DNA of 64,000 nucleotides, taken from assembly GCA_002729515.1 (NCBI GenBank), contig PBYF01000138.1, forward strand, positions 20,891-84,890, in the 5' to 3' direction. Origin of the DNA: Deltaproteobacteria bacterium. GTDB taxonomy: Bacteria; Myxococcota_A; UBA9160; SMWR01. A model generated the notes under the pieces. The model ran no database searches, was not told the origin of the DNA, and worked only from the letters and a program-made list of their open reading frames with translations. The number at the start of each line of letters is the position of its first letter. Positions within the stretch are counted from its first letter, which is position 1. This document shows positions 41,705-51,117 of the stretch, in pieces. Both the position numbers and the translations under genes were made by a program.

Positions 41705-44014
41705 ATGAACTTCGGGTTCAGCGAGGAGCAGGAAGCTCTCCGGCGTGAGGTGCGCCGTTTCCTCGACGAGCGTTGCCCGCTCCGAGAGGTGCGCCGCCTG
41801 CAAGAAACCAACTTGGGCTTCTCGGAAGAACTCTGGGCCGAGATGGCCCGACTCGGCTGGCTGGGAACCACGCTCCCCGAAACCTACGGCGGGTCTGGAC
41901 TGACCTGGCTCGACCTGGTCGTCATCCTCGAGGAAACGGGGCGCAGCCTCTTTCCTTCTCCACTGATCGCCAACACCCTGGCTGCCACGGCAATTCTAGA
42001 GTTGGGCGATACCGTGCAGAAGCGGCGCTGGCTCCCGCCCCTCGCCGATGGCTCCCGCAAGGGCACGCTGGCGCTCTTCGAGGAGAGGGATGGGCTGCGG
42101 GCCAGAGATACGCTTCTGCGGGGCGAACGCGATGGCGATGGCTTCATCCTCAACGGAGAGAAGCGCTGCGTCGCAGACCCCGAGGCTGCAGATTTCTTCG
42201 TGGTGTCGTTTCGTTATGGAGACGCACCCGACGCATTGGGGCTCGCCGTGCTCGAAGCATCGAGCGCCGGTGTCGAGGCCAAGGCCTATCCCGTGATCGA
42301 TGCGACCAAACGCATGGGCAATCTGAGCCTCAATGGCGTTCGCGTGGACCCGGAACAGCTGCTCGGAATTCCCGGCAAGGTGGAGCCTCAGATCGAACGC
42401 CTGATCGACCAGGGCGCCATCGCGGTCACAGCTGAGATGTCCGGTGCCGTCGACGCCGCTCTGCAGCTCACGGTTCAGTACGCGAAGGATCGGATTCAAT
42501 TCGGTCATCCGATCGGGCGTTTCCAGGCAGTGAAGCATCCACTTGCGGAGATCTACGTAGATCTCGAGTCCTTCAGATCGTTGCTTTACTACGGGGCGTG
42601 GGCGATCGACAACCGCTTCGATGAAGTGTCGCGGTCCACGTCTCTCGCGAAGGCATACGCCGTCGATACTTTCGTGCGCATGGGGATCGATGGAATCCAG
42701 CTCCACGGTGCCACAGGTTTCACGGTGGAATACGACATCCACCTCTATTTCATGCGCTCGAAGTGGGCGCGCCCGACGTTTGGCGACGCCACTGCCCACT
42801 ACGAGCGCGCATTCGAGTTGCGGCACCTCCCCCTGCTGCAGGGGGGAGCACATTTCGACCTGACTCCCGCAGAAGAGGAATTCCGCCAGGAGGTACGCGC
42901 CTTTCTCGACGAATACAGTCCGCCTCGCGACAGGCGAGGCCCGAAAGAAATGGTCGAGTGGTGGGAAGCCGTGCGTGCGAAGCGCTATGTCGGCTTCTCA
43001 TGGCCCCGCGAGTGCGGCGGTGGCGGCGGAACCCTGATGCAGCAGTTCATCCTCAAAGAGGAGATGCTCAGAGCCAACGCCCCGATGATCGGCAAGGATT
43101 ACACGGGTCTGGGCTGGGTCGGTCCCGCCATCATTCAATTCGGCACCAGTGAGCAGAAGCAGAGATACCTCCCGGATATCCTCGACGGAAAGTCCGCATG
43201 GTGCACGGGCTACTCGGAACCCGACTTCGGCAGCGATCTGGCGGGTCTTCAATGCGAGGCCGTGCGCGCTGGCGACGAATACATCGTCAATGGGCAGAAG
43301 ACCTGGACTTCGCTCGCCCACATCGGCACCGATATCTACTGCATGGTGCGCACCGACTTCGAATGCGAGAAGTTCGGTGGCATCAGCTGCTTGCTGATTC
43401 CCCTGGACTCTCCGGGCATCGAAGTGCGCCCGATCAAGAGTTTTGCCGGAGATCACTTCGCCGATCTCTACAACGAGGTGTTCTTCAAGGACGTTCGCGT
43501 ACCGGTGGAAAACCGCGTAGGCAAGGAGGGGGAGGGCTGGCAGATCATCTGCTCTGCACTCCAGAACGAGCGCTCTGGCATCGCCGAGGTCAACCGCCAC
43601 CACAAAGCGCTGGAGCGACTGATCGAGCTGGCGGGCAGGAGCGAAATCGCGGGCGATCCCGCCCTCCAAGATGCTGAACTGCGGCGGAAATTTTCCCGTT
43701 TCGCCGCAAGAATCGAAGCCGCTCGTCTCAACGGGCTGCGAACCCTGACGCGCCAGGTACGTGGCGAATTCACCCAAAGCGACGCCTCGATCAACAAGTT
43801 GCACAATTGCAATCTGCTCGTCGCCATGGCAGAAATGGGGCTGGAACTTCTCGGCGGTGCCAGTCCCTACATCGGAGACACGGAGGCGTCTTCGGATGGC
43901 GGCAGGTGGCAAGTCGGTGCCTTGGGCTGGCCCACGACGGTGATCGGTGGCGGCACACCGAACATCCAGAAGAACATCATCGCCGAGCGACTGCTCGGAC
44001 TTCCCAAAGACTAG
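41705..44014 (+). CDS. Fused two-domain acyl-CoA dehydrogenase (FadE34/ChsE-like)
   Basis: 769 residues: two acyl-CoA dehydrogenase units in one chain (about 1-385 and 386-769). Unit 1 starts MNFGFSEEQEALRREVRRFL and has YAKDRIQFGHPIGRFQAVKH and GFTVEYDIHLYFMRSKW; its flavin loop is degenerate. Unit 2 starts FDLTPAEEEFRQEVRAFL and keeps GYSEPDFGSDLAGLQ, VNGQKTWTSLAH and a C-terminal IIAERLLGLP. This matches heterotetrameric steroid side-chain dehydrogenases (ChsE) and their fused form FadE34 in Mycobacterium. Substrate is probably a sterol/bile-acid side-chain or branched acyl-CoA. Confidence 0.88.
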   Translation: MNFGFSEEQEALRREVRRFLDERCPLREVRRLQETNLGFSEELWAEMARLGWLGTTLPETYGGSGLTWLDLVVILEETGRSLFPSPLIANTLAATAILELGDTVQKRRWLPPLADGSRKGTLALFEERDGLRARDTLLRGERDGDGFILNGEKRCVADPEAADFFVVSFRYGDAPDALGLAVLEASSAGVEAKAYPVIDATKRMGNLSLNGVRVDPEQLLGIPGKVEPQIERLIDQGAIAVTAEMSGAVDAALQLTVQYAKDRIQFGHPIGRFQAVKHPLAEIYVDLESFRSLLYYGAWAIDNRFDEVSRSTSLAKAYAVDTFVRMGIDGIQLHGATGFTVEYDIHLYFMRSKWARPTFGDATAHYERAFELRHLPLLQGGAHFDLTPAEEEFRQEVRAFLDEYSPPRDRRGPKEMVEWWEAVRAKRYVGFSWPRECGGGGGTLMQQFILKEEMLRANAPMIGKDYTGLGWVGPAIIQFGTSEQKQRYLPDILDGKSAWCTGYSEPDFGSDLAGLQCEAVRAGDEYIVNGQKTWTSLAHIGTDIYCMVRTDFECEKFGGISCLLIPLDSPGIEVRPIKSFAGDHFADLYNEVFFKDVRVPVENRVGKEGEGWQIICSALQNERSGIAEVNRHHKALERLIELAGRSEIAGDPALQDAELRRKFSRFAARIEAARLNGLRTLTRQVRGEFTQSDASINKLHNCNLLVAMAEMGLELLGGASPYIGDTEASSDGGRWQVGALGWPTTVIGGGTPNIQKNIIAERLLGLPKD

Positions 44015-44100
44015 ACATCGGCACGGGCCCCGGTGGCCGAAGCCGTATTCACCTAAGCATAAGGCAAACAACTCGCAGAAAATCGGGAGGAATAGTGAGC

Positions 44101-45006
44101 ATGAGTGCAATCAATTTCAACGAGCGCGTGGCGATCGTCACCGGTGCAGGCAGCGGATTGGGAAAATCCCATGCGCTCGAGTTCGCCAGGCGCGGCGCTC
44201 AAGTCGTGATCAATGACCTCGGCGGTGCCGTGGACGGCTCGGGCTCTGGTTCGGCAGCTGCAGACGCAGTCGTGAAGGAAATCGAGGAAACCGGCGGGAC
44301 GGCCGTCGCCAACTATGACTCCGTCTCCACTCGCGAGGGCGGAGAAAACATCGTACAGACGGCACTCGACAACTTCGGCCGCGTGGACATCCTGGTCAAC
44401 AATGCCGGTATCCTGCGCGACCGCACCTTCGCCAAGATGAGCCAGGAAGAGATGGACGGTGTACTCGACGTCCATCTCCGCGGGGCGTTCTTCGTTTCAC
44501 AGCCGGCTTTCCGTGCCATGAAGAAGCAGTTGTACGGTCGCATCATCTTCACCGCCTCCGCCGCAGGCGTATTCGGCAGCTTCGGCCAAGCCAACTACGC
44601 GGCGGCCAAGATGGGCTTGGTGGGGTTGTCGAACGTTCTTTCTCAGGAGGGAATGAAAGCGAAGATTACGAGCAACGTCATTGCTCCCATCGCTCAGACG
44701 CGAATGACCGAAGGCATCATGGATGACCTCGGCCTGAAACTCGACCCCGAGTACGTCACAGCGCTGGTCTGCTACCTGACGTCAGAGCAATGCGAACTCA
44801 CCCACGAGATCTTTTCGGTGGGCGCCGGGCGCTATGCCCGAGTCTTCGTGGGGCTCTGCGAGGGTTGGAGCGATTACGACGCGGAGAGCATCAGCGCGGA
44901 CGACGTGGCTGCACACATCGAGAAGATTCGAGACCCCGCTGGCTTCATAATTCCCGAAAGCGCTGCGGACGATGTAATGGCAGCCATGAAGAGCTCTAAG
45001 GACTGA
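44101..45006 (+). CDS. MFE2/Hsd4B-type short-chain dehydrogenase
   Basis: 301 residues with TGAGSGLGKSHALEFA, the long INDLGGAVDGSGSGSAAAD loop typical of peroxisomal multifunctional enzyme 2 / 17-beta-HSD4 dehydrogenase domains, NNAGILRDRTF, FTASAAGVFGSFGQANYAAAK (Ser, Tyr, Lys present) and a C-terminal extension. Predicted to oxidise a (3R)-hydroxyacyl-CoA. GGGAGG lies ten bases before ATG 44101; GTG 44095 is an alternative. Lies 86 bases after the dehydrogenase and 19 before the ligase gene, in one operon. Confidence 0.88.
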   Translation: MSAINFNERVAIVTGAGSGLGKSHALEFARRGAQVVINDLGGAVDGSGSGSAAADAVVKEIEETGGTAVANYDSVSTREGGENIVQTALDNFGRVDILVNNAGILRDRTFAKMSQEEMDGVLDVHLRGAFFVSQPAFRAMKKQLYGRIIFTASAAGVFGSFGQANYAAAKMGLVGLSNVLSQEGMKAKITSNVIAPIAQTRMTEGIMDDLGLKLDPEYVTALVCYLTSEQCELTHEIFSVGAGRYARVFVGLCEGWSDYDAESISADDVAAHIEKIRDPAGFIIPESAADDVMAAMKSSKD

Positions 45007-45025
45007 TCTCTCCAACGGGTGCGCC

Positions 45026-46822
45026 ATGGACCTGCTTAGCCGGCTCTTCACCTGGATCGAAGACCGCAGCGAACGGCCACGGCTTCTCGCCATCCGCGAG
45101 GCGCTCAGCAACGACCCGGATGCCCTGCGCACCTTGGGACTCGTGTGCCGAGACCACGCCGAGCAGATTCCCGACCGAACGGCGCTGCGCTTCGAGTCGG
45201 AGGCGGTCTCCTTCGCGACGTACAACGAGGGAGTCAATCGCTACGCCAATCTCCTCCGCCGCCGCGGCGTCCAGAAGGGCGCCGCGGTCAACATCATGAT
45301 GGAGAACTCACCGGATTTCCTGATGGCGCAGGGCGCGTGCGCCAAGCTGGGCGCGGTGGGCGCCCTCATCAATCATCATCTCGAGGGCGAAGCGCTCGCG
45401 CATGTCCACCGCTGCTCGGGGGCTGAGATCGCACTCGTCGATCGTGCGAGTACTCAGGCGCTTCTAGCACTGTCGGGAAAACTGGGCGTGTTGGAGATCC
45501 ACGGCAATGCGTCTGTCCCACCGGACGGGAATCCGCGCTTCCGTCCACTTCGTGAAGAACTCGAGGATGCCTCCACCGAAGAGCCCGAGATCCCCGAGGT
45601 ATCGCTCGGCGATGTCTTTCTCTTCGTCTACACCTCGGGCACGACCGGATTTCCGAAGCCCGCAATCATTCGTCACCTTCGGTTCGCGGCCGGCGGGCGT
45701 GCGCTTGCCATGCTGCATGAGGAGACCCCAGACGACTGCGCCTACGCACCCGTCCCCCTCTATCACGGCTGGGCGAACTTCGTCGGATTCGCTCCGGCAT
45801 TTCTCACGGGTGCCTGTTTCGCCTCACGCCGGAAGTTCAGCGCCAGCGAGTTTCTATCCGACGTGCGGCGCCACGAGGTAACGATCTTCGCGTTCGTTGG
45901 CGAGCTGTGCCGCTACCTGATGCGAACAGAGCCCTCCGCCGCGGACCGAGACCACGCGATCCGGCTTGCGACGGGCACAGGGCTGCGTCCAGATATCTGG
46001 GTCGACTTCCAAGAGCGCTTTGGAATCCCAAAGATCATGGACACCTATGGGCAAACCGAGGGAAACGTGAGCCTCCAGAATCGCAGGGGCCGCGTCGGAT
46101 CTGTCGGTCGCAATGCACCCGGTACCCACGATCTGCTTCGCCTCGCGCGTTACGATACGGAAGCGGGCGAACTCATGCGCGGATCAGACGGAATGCTCAT
46201 CGAGTGCCGTGTTGGGGAGCCCGGTGAGCTGTTGAGCCGGATCTCGGACTCGAGTCCAATGCCGTTCGATGGGTATGCAAACCCTGCCGACAACGAGAAG
46301 AAGATGATCAGGGACTGCTTCGAGAAAGCGGACCTCTACTTGAGAACGGGCGATCTGCTGCGACGCGATCGTGCATCCTACTACTACTTCGTGGACCGGA
46401 TCGGAGACAGCTTTCGCTGGAAGGGTGAAAACGTCGCGACGCTGGAGGTGGAGCACCTCTTGAACTCGGCACCCGGTGTGCACGAAACGGCTGTCTTCGG
46501 CGTTCGTGTGCCCGGGGCCGACGGAAGGGCCGGCATGGCTCTCATAGTTCCGGATGAGGTGGCTGGCTTCGACCCTCAGACCTTTCTCGTCCACGCGGCA
46601 CAGAACCTGCCGAGCTATGCACAGCCTCTCTTCATCCGAATCGCCGATTCCGTGGAGGTGACCGGGAATTTCAAGCACCGCAAGCTGCGCCTGCAGACCG
46701 AGGGATTCGATCCCAGCGGAATCCGGGACCCCCTCTTCTTCCGCGATGCCGAGGCGGGGTGTTTCATTCCGCTCGATCAGAGTCTTCACACCGAGATCGT
46801 GGCTGGAACGCGCAAGCTCTGA
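45026..46822 (+). CDS. Acyl-CoA synthetase, FATP/FadD6-like
   Basis: 598-residue AMP-forming ligase. The P-loop FVYTSGTTGFPKPAI, MDTYGQTEGNV, YLRTGDLLRRDRASYYYFVDRIGDSFRWKGENVAT and the C-terminal VTGNFKHRKLRLQTEGFDP show a complete two-domain enzyme. The GDSFRWKGENV form is that of very-long-chain/FATP and mycobacterial FadD6/FadD17-type enzymes. It would activate a long-chain, branched or steroid-derived acid for the beta-oxidation enzymes encoded just upstream. Third gene of the plus arm. Confidence 0.9.
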   Translation: MDLLSRLFTWIEDRSERPRLLAIREALSNDPDALRTLGLVCRDHAEQIPDRTALRFESEAVSFATYNEGVNRYANLLRRRGVQKGAAVNIMMENSPDFLMAQGACAKLGAVGALINHHLEGEALAHVHRCSGAEIALVDRASTQALLALSGKLGVLEIHGNASVPPDGNPRFRPLREELEDASTEEPEIPEVSLGDVFLFVYTSGTTGFPKPAIIRHLRFAAGGRALAMLHEETPDDCAYAPVPLYHGWANFVGFAPAFLTGACFASRRKFSASEFLSDVRRHEVTIFAFVGELCRYLMRTEPSAADRDHAIRLATGTGLRPDIWVDFQERFGIPKIMDTYGQTEGNVSLQNRRGRVGSVGRNAPGTHDLLRLARYDTEAGELMRGSDGMLIECRVGEPGELLSRISDSSPMPFDGYANPADNEKKMIRDCFEKADLYLRTGDLLRRDRASYYYFVDRIGDSFRWKGENVATLEVEHLLNSAPGVHETAVFGVRVPGADGRAGMALIVPDEVAGFDPQTFLVHAAQNLPSYAQPLFIRIADSVEVTGNFKHRKLRLQTEGFDPSGIRDPLFFRDAEAGCFIPLDQSLHTEIVAGTRKL

Positions 46823-46893
46823 ACCGATACCTGCGAGGTTCACACTCGGCTGGATCGGTCTGAGAAAGGCGGGGCACGATATCATTGCCCCCG

Positions 46894-49242
46894 ATGGCGC
46901 GAACCAGAGCTGAGCGCAACCGGGCGGTGGTGGGTCCGCTCGCGGGCGTGCTGGCCGTGGTGCTCGCGCCGTGGGCCTTCCGCTGCTTGGCGCTCTGGGA
47001 CGAGGGCCTGCTGCCGACGGCGGCCGACGCCCACGGTGCTCTGGCCGATCTCTCCGTGGGGTTTCTGCTTCTGGCCCTGCTCTGGCCGCTCGCCCGCGTC
47101 GCACGCTGGCTGGCTGCCCTGACGATCGCGGTACTGGCCGTCGGCTACTACGCAAACTTCGAGACGATCCTCGCGCTGGCTACGGTCGCATCGCCCTTCG
47201 ACGTGGCCTTCCTCACCGATCCCACCTTCTTCCAGGGCTCGGCTCTGGCCGTCGCGCACCCGCTGCTGTTGGCGGCGGTCGTCCTCTTGTCCCTGCTGCT
47301 GGCCTGGCCGGGCCTGGCCGCACGCGGGTGGCGCGCTTGGCTGACGGCGGCGGGAGCCGGCGTACTGGGCCTGGCCGTGCTGGCGGTGTGGCCCGAGGAC
47401 GACCGCTTTACGATCTGGCGTCAGGAGAATGCGCTCGCTCACAACACCCGTTGGTTGGCATTCCGCGGCGTCGGCACGCCCCGAACGAGCGACGGCTTCG
47501 CGAGTCCACCGGAGGCGATGTTCGACCTGCTGCCGACGCTGCGCTCCGATCTCGACGCCCCCCCGCGCTTCGAGTTCGAGGGCAAGGACCGAAACGTGCT
47601 GCTCGTGGTGCTCGAGTCCGTCTCCGGCAACTACCTCGCCAGCACTGCTGCGGCACATCGGCGCCGTCTGGTGAACAGCCTGCCGAATCTCGAACGGGTG
47701 GTTAGCGGCAATCTCACCTACACGAGTTTTTTCAACCACCAGCGGCGCACCAACCGCGGCCTCTATGCGCTTCTCTGTGGAGAGCCGCCCCGCCTGCTCC
47801 CCGGCATGCCAAAGATGACGGTCGCCGCCGGCGGTGGCTGGCAGAAATGCCTGCCGGAAATCCTCCGGGAGGCCGGCTACCGCACCGCCTACCTGCAGGC
47901 TGCCCCACTGGCCTTCATGCTGAAGGACCGCTTCATGCCGGCCATTGGCTTCGAGGAAGTCTACGGACACGATTGGTTCCAGGAGCACTACGTCCGAACC
48001 AAGTGGGGGGTCGACGACCGGGCCTTCCTCGAGCAATCCCTCGAGATGATCGAAACCCTGGAGGCGGGCGATCGGCCCTGGTTCCTGACCCTGCTCACCG
48101 TCGGGACCCATCATCCCTACGTGGTTCCGGAATCGTTCCGCTCGGGCCGCGGCAAGCGGCGGAGGAGGGCCTTCCAGTATCTCGACGAGGCGGTCGGTGA
48201 CTTCTTCCGCACGATCGAAGCCAGCGGAATTCGCGACGACACGATCGTCATTATCACCTCTGACGAATCCGCCGGCGATTTGGGCTCCGCCCGGGAAGGC
48301 CCTGCCGGACGCCTCACCCAGAACTGGGGCTTCCTGACCGTGCTCCTCCCCGAACACATCCGCGACCAGGTAGAAGCACCCTATTCGCAGTCGGACGTCG
48401 CGCTCTCGGTACTCGACTATCTGGGCCTCGGAGCGAAAGGCCAACACCTGTTCGGACGCAGCCTCTTTCGCAAGTACCCGAGCGGTCGGCACCTCTTTTT
48501 CGGAAACCTCAACTACCGCGCGATCGGTGGCGTGACCCCGGAAGGAGTGCTCCTCTACTGCGACTTCGAAGGTCACCGATGCCAGAGCTACGCGGCCTAT
48601 GACCAGCGCTTCTTCGCTGCCGGGCTGCCGAAGATCGAATCCGACCCCGCGTTCGTGGATCTCGTTCTAGAGATGGCGACGCGCAGCCGCCCCCCAGTCG
48701 GTGACGCTCCCCTCGCCATCCCTCTGCTCGCCGACCCGGTCTTCCAGGTCACTCTGCCCGAGTGGCAAATCGTCCAAGGCATCGTCGAGGTCTCGCTTCA
48801 GCCTCAGGAGTGGCTCGAGGGGGAGTTCGAGGTGGAAGCCCGAGGTGAGGGAAGCGCCGATCTCAAGCACATCGTCCGATTCCACCGCAAGCGGCATATG
48901 CTCAGCACCCTCTCGACGATCGAAGCGGGGCAGACCCTTCGCCTGCGATACACCTTCGCGTCGGACCTGCCGGTCCCGCACGTGAACGTGCACACCATGG
49001 CCCGCGTACGCGACGGCTGGAAACTCGACCTGGTATTCAAGAAGCGGCGCTTCCTGCTGCGGCGCCACGGCGAGCGTCCGGAGAGCGGCATCCAGATCGA
49101 AGCTCATGCCCTGGAGCCGCCCGGCTCGAATCCGAACGCGCTGAGCAGCAAGGCAGCTCCAGCGTCACAGTACAACGACTACCTGCGCCACCTCGCCGAG
49201 ATCAACATCGACTCTGCGAAGGAAGAAGTGGACGAGCCCTGA
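46894..49242 (+). CDS. LtaS-like membrane phospho-transferase/sulfatase
   Basis: 782 residues. Five hydrophobic helices (about 10-170) precede an extracytoplasmic alkaline-phosphatase-superfamily domain: LVVLESVSGNYL (metal Glu), RRTNRGLYALLCGEPP (probable nucleophile Thr), THHPYVVP, then IITSDESAG, where the usual Asp-His metal pair reads Asp-Glu. A further beta-rich C-terminal region of about 180 residues is unusual. Related to lipoteichoic-acid synthase and phosphoglycerol or phosphoethanolamine transferases, so it may decorate an envelope glycan. ATG 46894; TTG 46885 is an alternative. Confidence 0.8.
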   Translation: MARTRAERNRAVVGPLAGVLAVVLAPWAFRCLALWDEGLLPTAADAHGALADLSVGFLLLALLWPLARVARWLAALTIAVLAVGYYANFETILALATVASPFDVAFLTDPTFFQGSALAVAHPLLLAAVVLLSLLLAWPGLAARGWRAWLTAAGAGVLGLAVLAVWPEDDRFTIWRQENALAHNTRWLAFRGVGTPRTSDGFASPPEAMFDLLPTLRSDLDAPPRFEFEGKDRNVLLVVLESVSGNYLASTAAAHRRRLVNSLPNLERVVSGNLTYTSFFNHQRRTNRGLYALLCGEPPRLLPGMPKMTVAAGGGWQKCLPEILREAGYRTAYLQAAPLAFMLKDRFMPAIGFEEVYGHDWFQEHYVRTKWGVDDRAFLEQSLEMIETLEAGDRPWFLTLLTVGTHHPYVVPESFRSGRGKRRRRAFQYLDEAVGDFFRTIEASGIRDDTIVIITSDESAGDLGSAREGPAGRLTQNWGFLTVLLPEHIRDQVEAPYSQSDVALSVLDYLGLGAKGQHLFGRSLFRKYPSGRHLFFGNLNYRAIGGVTPEGVLLYCDFEGHRCQSYAAYDQRFFAAGLPKIESDPAFVDLVLEMATRSRPPVGDAPLAIPLLADPVFQVTLPEWQIVQGIVEVSLQPQEWLEGEFEVEARGEGSADLKHIVRFHRKRHMLSTLSTIEAGQTLRLRYTFASDLPVPHVNVHTMARVRDGWKLDLVFKKRRFLLRRHGERPESGIQIEAHALEPPGSNPNALSSKAAPASQYNDYLRHLAEINIDSAKEEVDEP

Positions 49243-49266
49243 GCAGACCCGTGGAGTAACGGCGGA

Positions 49267-50799
49267 TCATTCCGACGAGCAGGCCCGGTCCGGCAAGACC
49301 CGCAACAGGACTCCGTCGCGATACCGCCCTTCGGCCTCCATGCAGACGCCGAGTTCCTTGAGCCGCACCGGCCGGTAGTAGCCGTGCCCCCGCGGATACT
49401 TCAGGAACCAGGCGAGCTGCACGCTGCCCTCACGCTCGGCCCGGGCGCGCAGGGCGGCGATGTCGCCGACCCTGGGCTGCTTCGAGCGGAAGGCGTGGAA
49501 GCGCGGTGCGAAGCCCGAAGGAATCAGGGTGTGGAAGTACACGACGTGGGGCTGATTGCTCACGACCGCCTGTCCGGAATAGCTACTGCGGAGGGCGGCG
49601 AGCAGCTCGGAGTGGTGCCACTTGGCCACGCCGTAACCCCCCACCCCGAAGTGCCGCCAGTAGCGGAGAACGGGGTAGGTGGTCGACAGGCCCAGGGACG
49701 CAACGACCAGCAGGCCGACGACCAGCCCCGTACGTGCCAGCCGCTGCGGCCAGCGCAGCCAAGTGGCGGCGGCAGCGTTCACGAACAGGACGATGAGCGG
49801 TACCCAGACGGGGGCTGCAAAACGCACCCGCTCCAGACGCGACACCGGAACCCAGCTGGCGATACCGATCAGGAGCCCGGAGTAGATCAGGATAAAAAGT
49901 GCCGACACCGTCACCGAGGGCAGGACGCCCCCCCGCTTCCGGCGCCACAGCCCGATCAGCAGGGCAGTTGCCGGTGCTCCCACCAGGACCAGGGCGGCGA
50001 GCGCCATTCCGACACTTTCGAACGATTCGACACGCAGGTAGCTGGAGACGTTCGACAGGTACTCGCGCAGGTTCCGCGCCAGCCCGGCGTATCCCTCCGG
50101 GCGGTTTCCGAAGACCCGGCCAGTCACCAGGTAGGTGTGAAAAATCCACAACCCGGGTGCCAGCGACGCCGTTAGGCCAAAGCCCAGCACCCGGACGACG
50201 CGCTGCCAGAAACTACCGCTGATCGTGAGCAGCCAGAGACCGAGGGCCACCACCAGCGCGGCACCCACGTAGCGGGTTACGCTGCACGCCCCCGCCACGA
50301 GGCCCAGCACCAGGAGATCGCGCTTCCGGAGAGCCGGGTGAAAGCGATCAGCGAGGTAGCATGCCAGGGTGACGAGGGCGATGAACGGGGCCTCGGACCA
50401 AGCAGTCGCAAACGTATTCAGCAGGGGCAGGGCATAGAACACGAGCACGAGACCACAGACGGCCCACCCGACGCCACCGCGCCGACGACCCAGGATGCCG
50501 GCCAGTGCGGCCAGCGTGATACCGAACGACCCGGCACCCACCACCCGAGCGGCATCGGCAACGTCGAGGCCTGCCCACACGCCGAGCGAGATGAGCCACG
50601 GGTAGAGAGGGGGCCAGGCGGTATAGACCCAGCCATCGAAGCGTACGAAGCCCTGGCCGGTGGCCAGGTTTCGCGCCACCGAGAGATAGGTCACGCTGTC
50701 GAGCGAGGCGCCCGGCCCGTAGAGTCCGGTGACGATCCAGACGGTGGCGAAACCCACCGCGGCGAAGCCCACCGCCACCAGCAACCGGGTCTTCCCCAC
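49267..50799 (-). CDS. GT-C/ArnT-like membrane glycosyltransferase
   Basis: 510 residues, about 11 hydrophobic helices. After the first helix the loop YGPGASLDSVTYLSVARNLA has an Asp in the place of the catalytic acidic residue of GT39/ArnT/PMT enzymes. GFVRFDGWVYTAWPPLYPWLI and WSEAPFIALVTLACYLA also fit. A soluble C-terminal domain of about 110 residues follows the last helix. GTG 50799 is preferred; a TTG at 50835 is in frame. Convergent with the LtaS-like gene. Sugar donor and acceptor unknown. Confidence 0.78.
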   Translation of the reverse strand: MGKTRLLVAVGFAAVGFATVWIVTGLYGPGASLDSVTYLSVARNLATGQGFVRFDGWVYTAWPPLYPWLISLGVWAGLDVADAARVVGAGSFGITLAALAGILGRRRGGVGWAVCGLVLVFYALPLLNTFATAWSEAPFIALVTLACYLADRFHPALRKRDLLVLGLVAGACSVTRYVGAALVVALGLWLLTISGSFWQRVVRVLGFGLTASLAPGLWIFHTYLVTGRVFGNRPEGYAGLARNLREYLSNVSSYLRVESFESVGMALAALVLVGAPATALLIGLWRRKRGGVLPSVTVSALFILIYSGLLIGIASWVPVSRLERVRFAAPVWVPLIVLFVNAAAATWLRWPQRLARTGLVVGLLVVASLGLSTTYPVLRYWRHFGVGGYGVAKWHHSELLAALRSSYSGQAVVSNQPHVVYFHTLIPSGFAPRFHAFRSKQPRVGDIAALRARAEREGSVQLAWFLKYPRGHGYYRPVRLKELGVCMEAEGRYRDGVLLRVLPDRACSSE

Positions 50800-50931
50800 G
50801 CTCGTGAGTCTAAACTCCCCCCGGTGCGGGAACAATCGACGGCGGCTCCGCCCCTCGCCTATGGGTCCAAGCCGGATCTGCGCCTCTTCCCGGGTCCGTC
50901 TGCTCTCCCATGACTGGCTTCGAAGTCTCTA

Positions 50932-51117
50932 CTACTTCATCCATTGTCGGACCCGGTCGATCGGAACGCAGCGAACCGGTACCCCAGGAAGTGCTGCTAC
51001 AGCCACCTCCCAGGCTTCGCTGCGCTCCGTCGTGATGAGCGAAAAAGCATCGAGCGCGATGAGATCGAACGTCGAGCAGCACGCCCCGCCGGGCATGAGC
51101 CACCCGTGCTGTACGTC
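50932..51117 (-). pseudogene. C-terminal remnant of an FAD-dependent aromatic monooxygenase
   Basis: Sixty-one codons ending at a TAG read DVQHGWLMPGG, STFDLIALDAFSLITTE, AWEVAVAALPGVPVRCVPID. This is the thioredoxin-like C-terminal end of phenol-hydroxylase/TfdB-type FAD monooxygenases (pattern HxWL...STxDL...FxLL...W). The FAD-binding and catalytic parts are missing, and no start precedes the fragment, which begins in another frame at the VOC gene's stop. This suggests a deletion joining the 3' ends of two genes. Confidence 0.5.

Noticed and set aside
46882..48576. 564-residue minus-strand frame opposite the LtaS-like gene
   Set aside because: Shadow composition; no motif, and the plus-strand protein has membrane helices and catalytic motifs.
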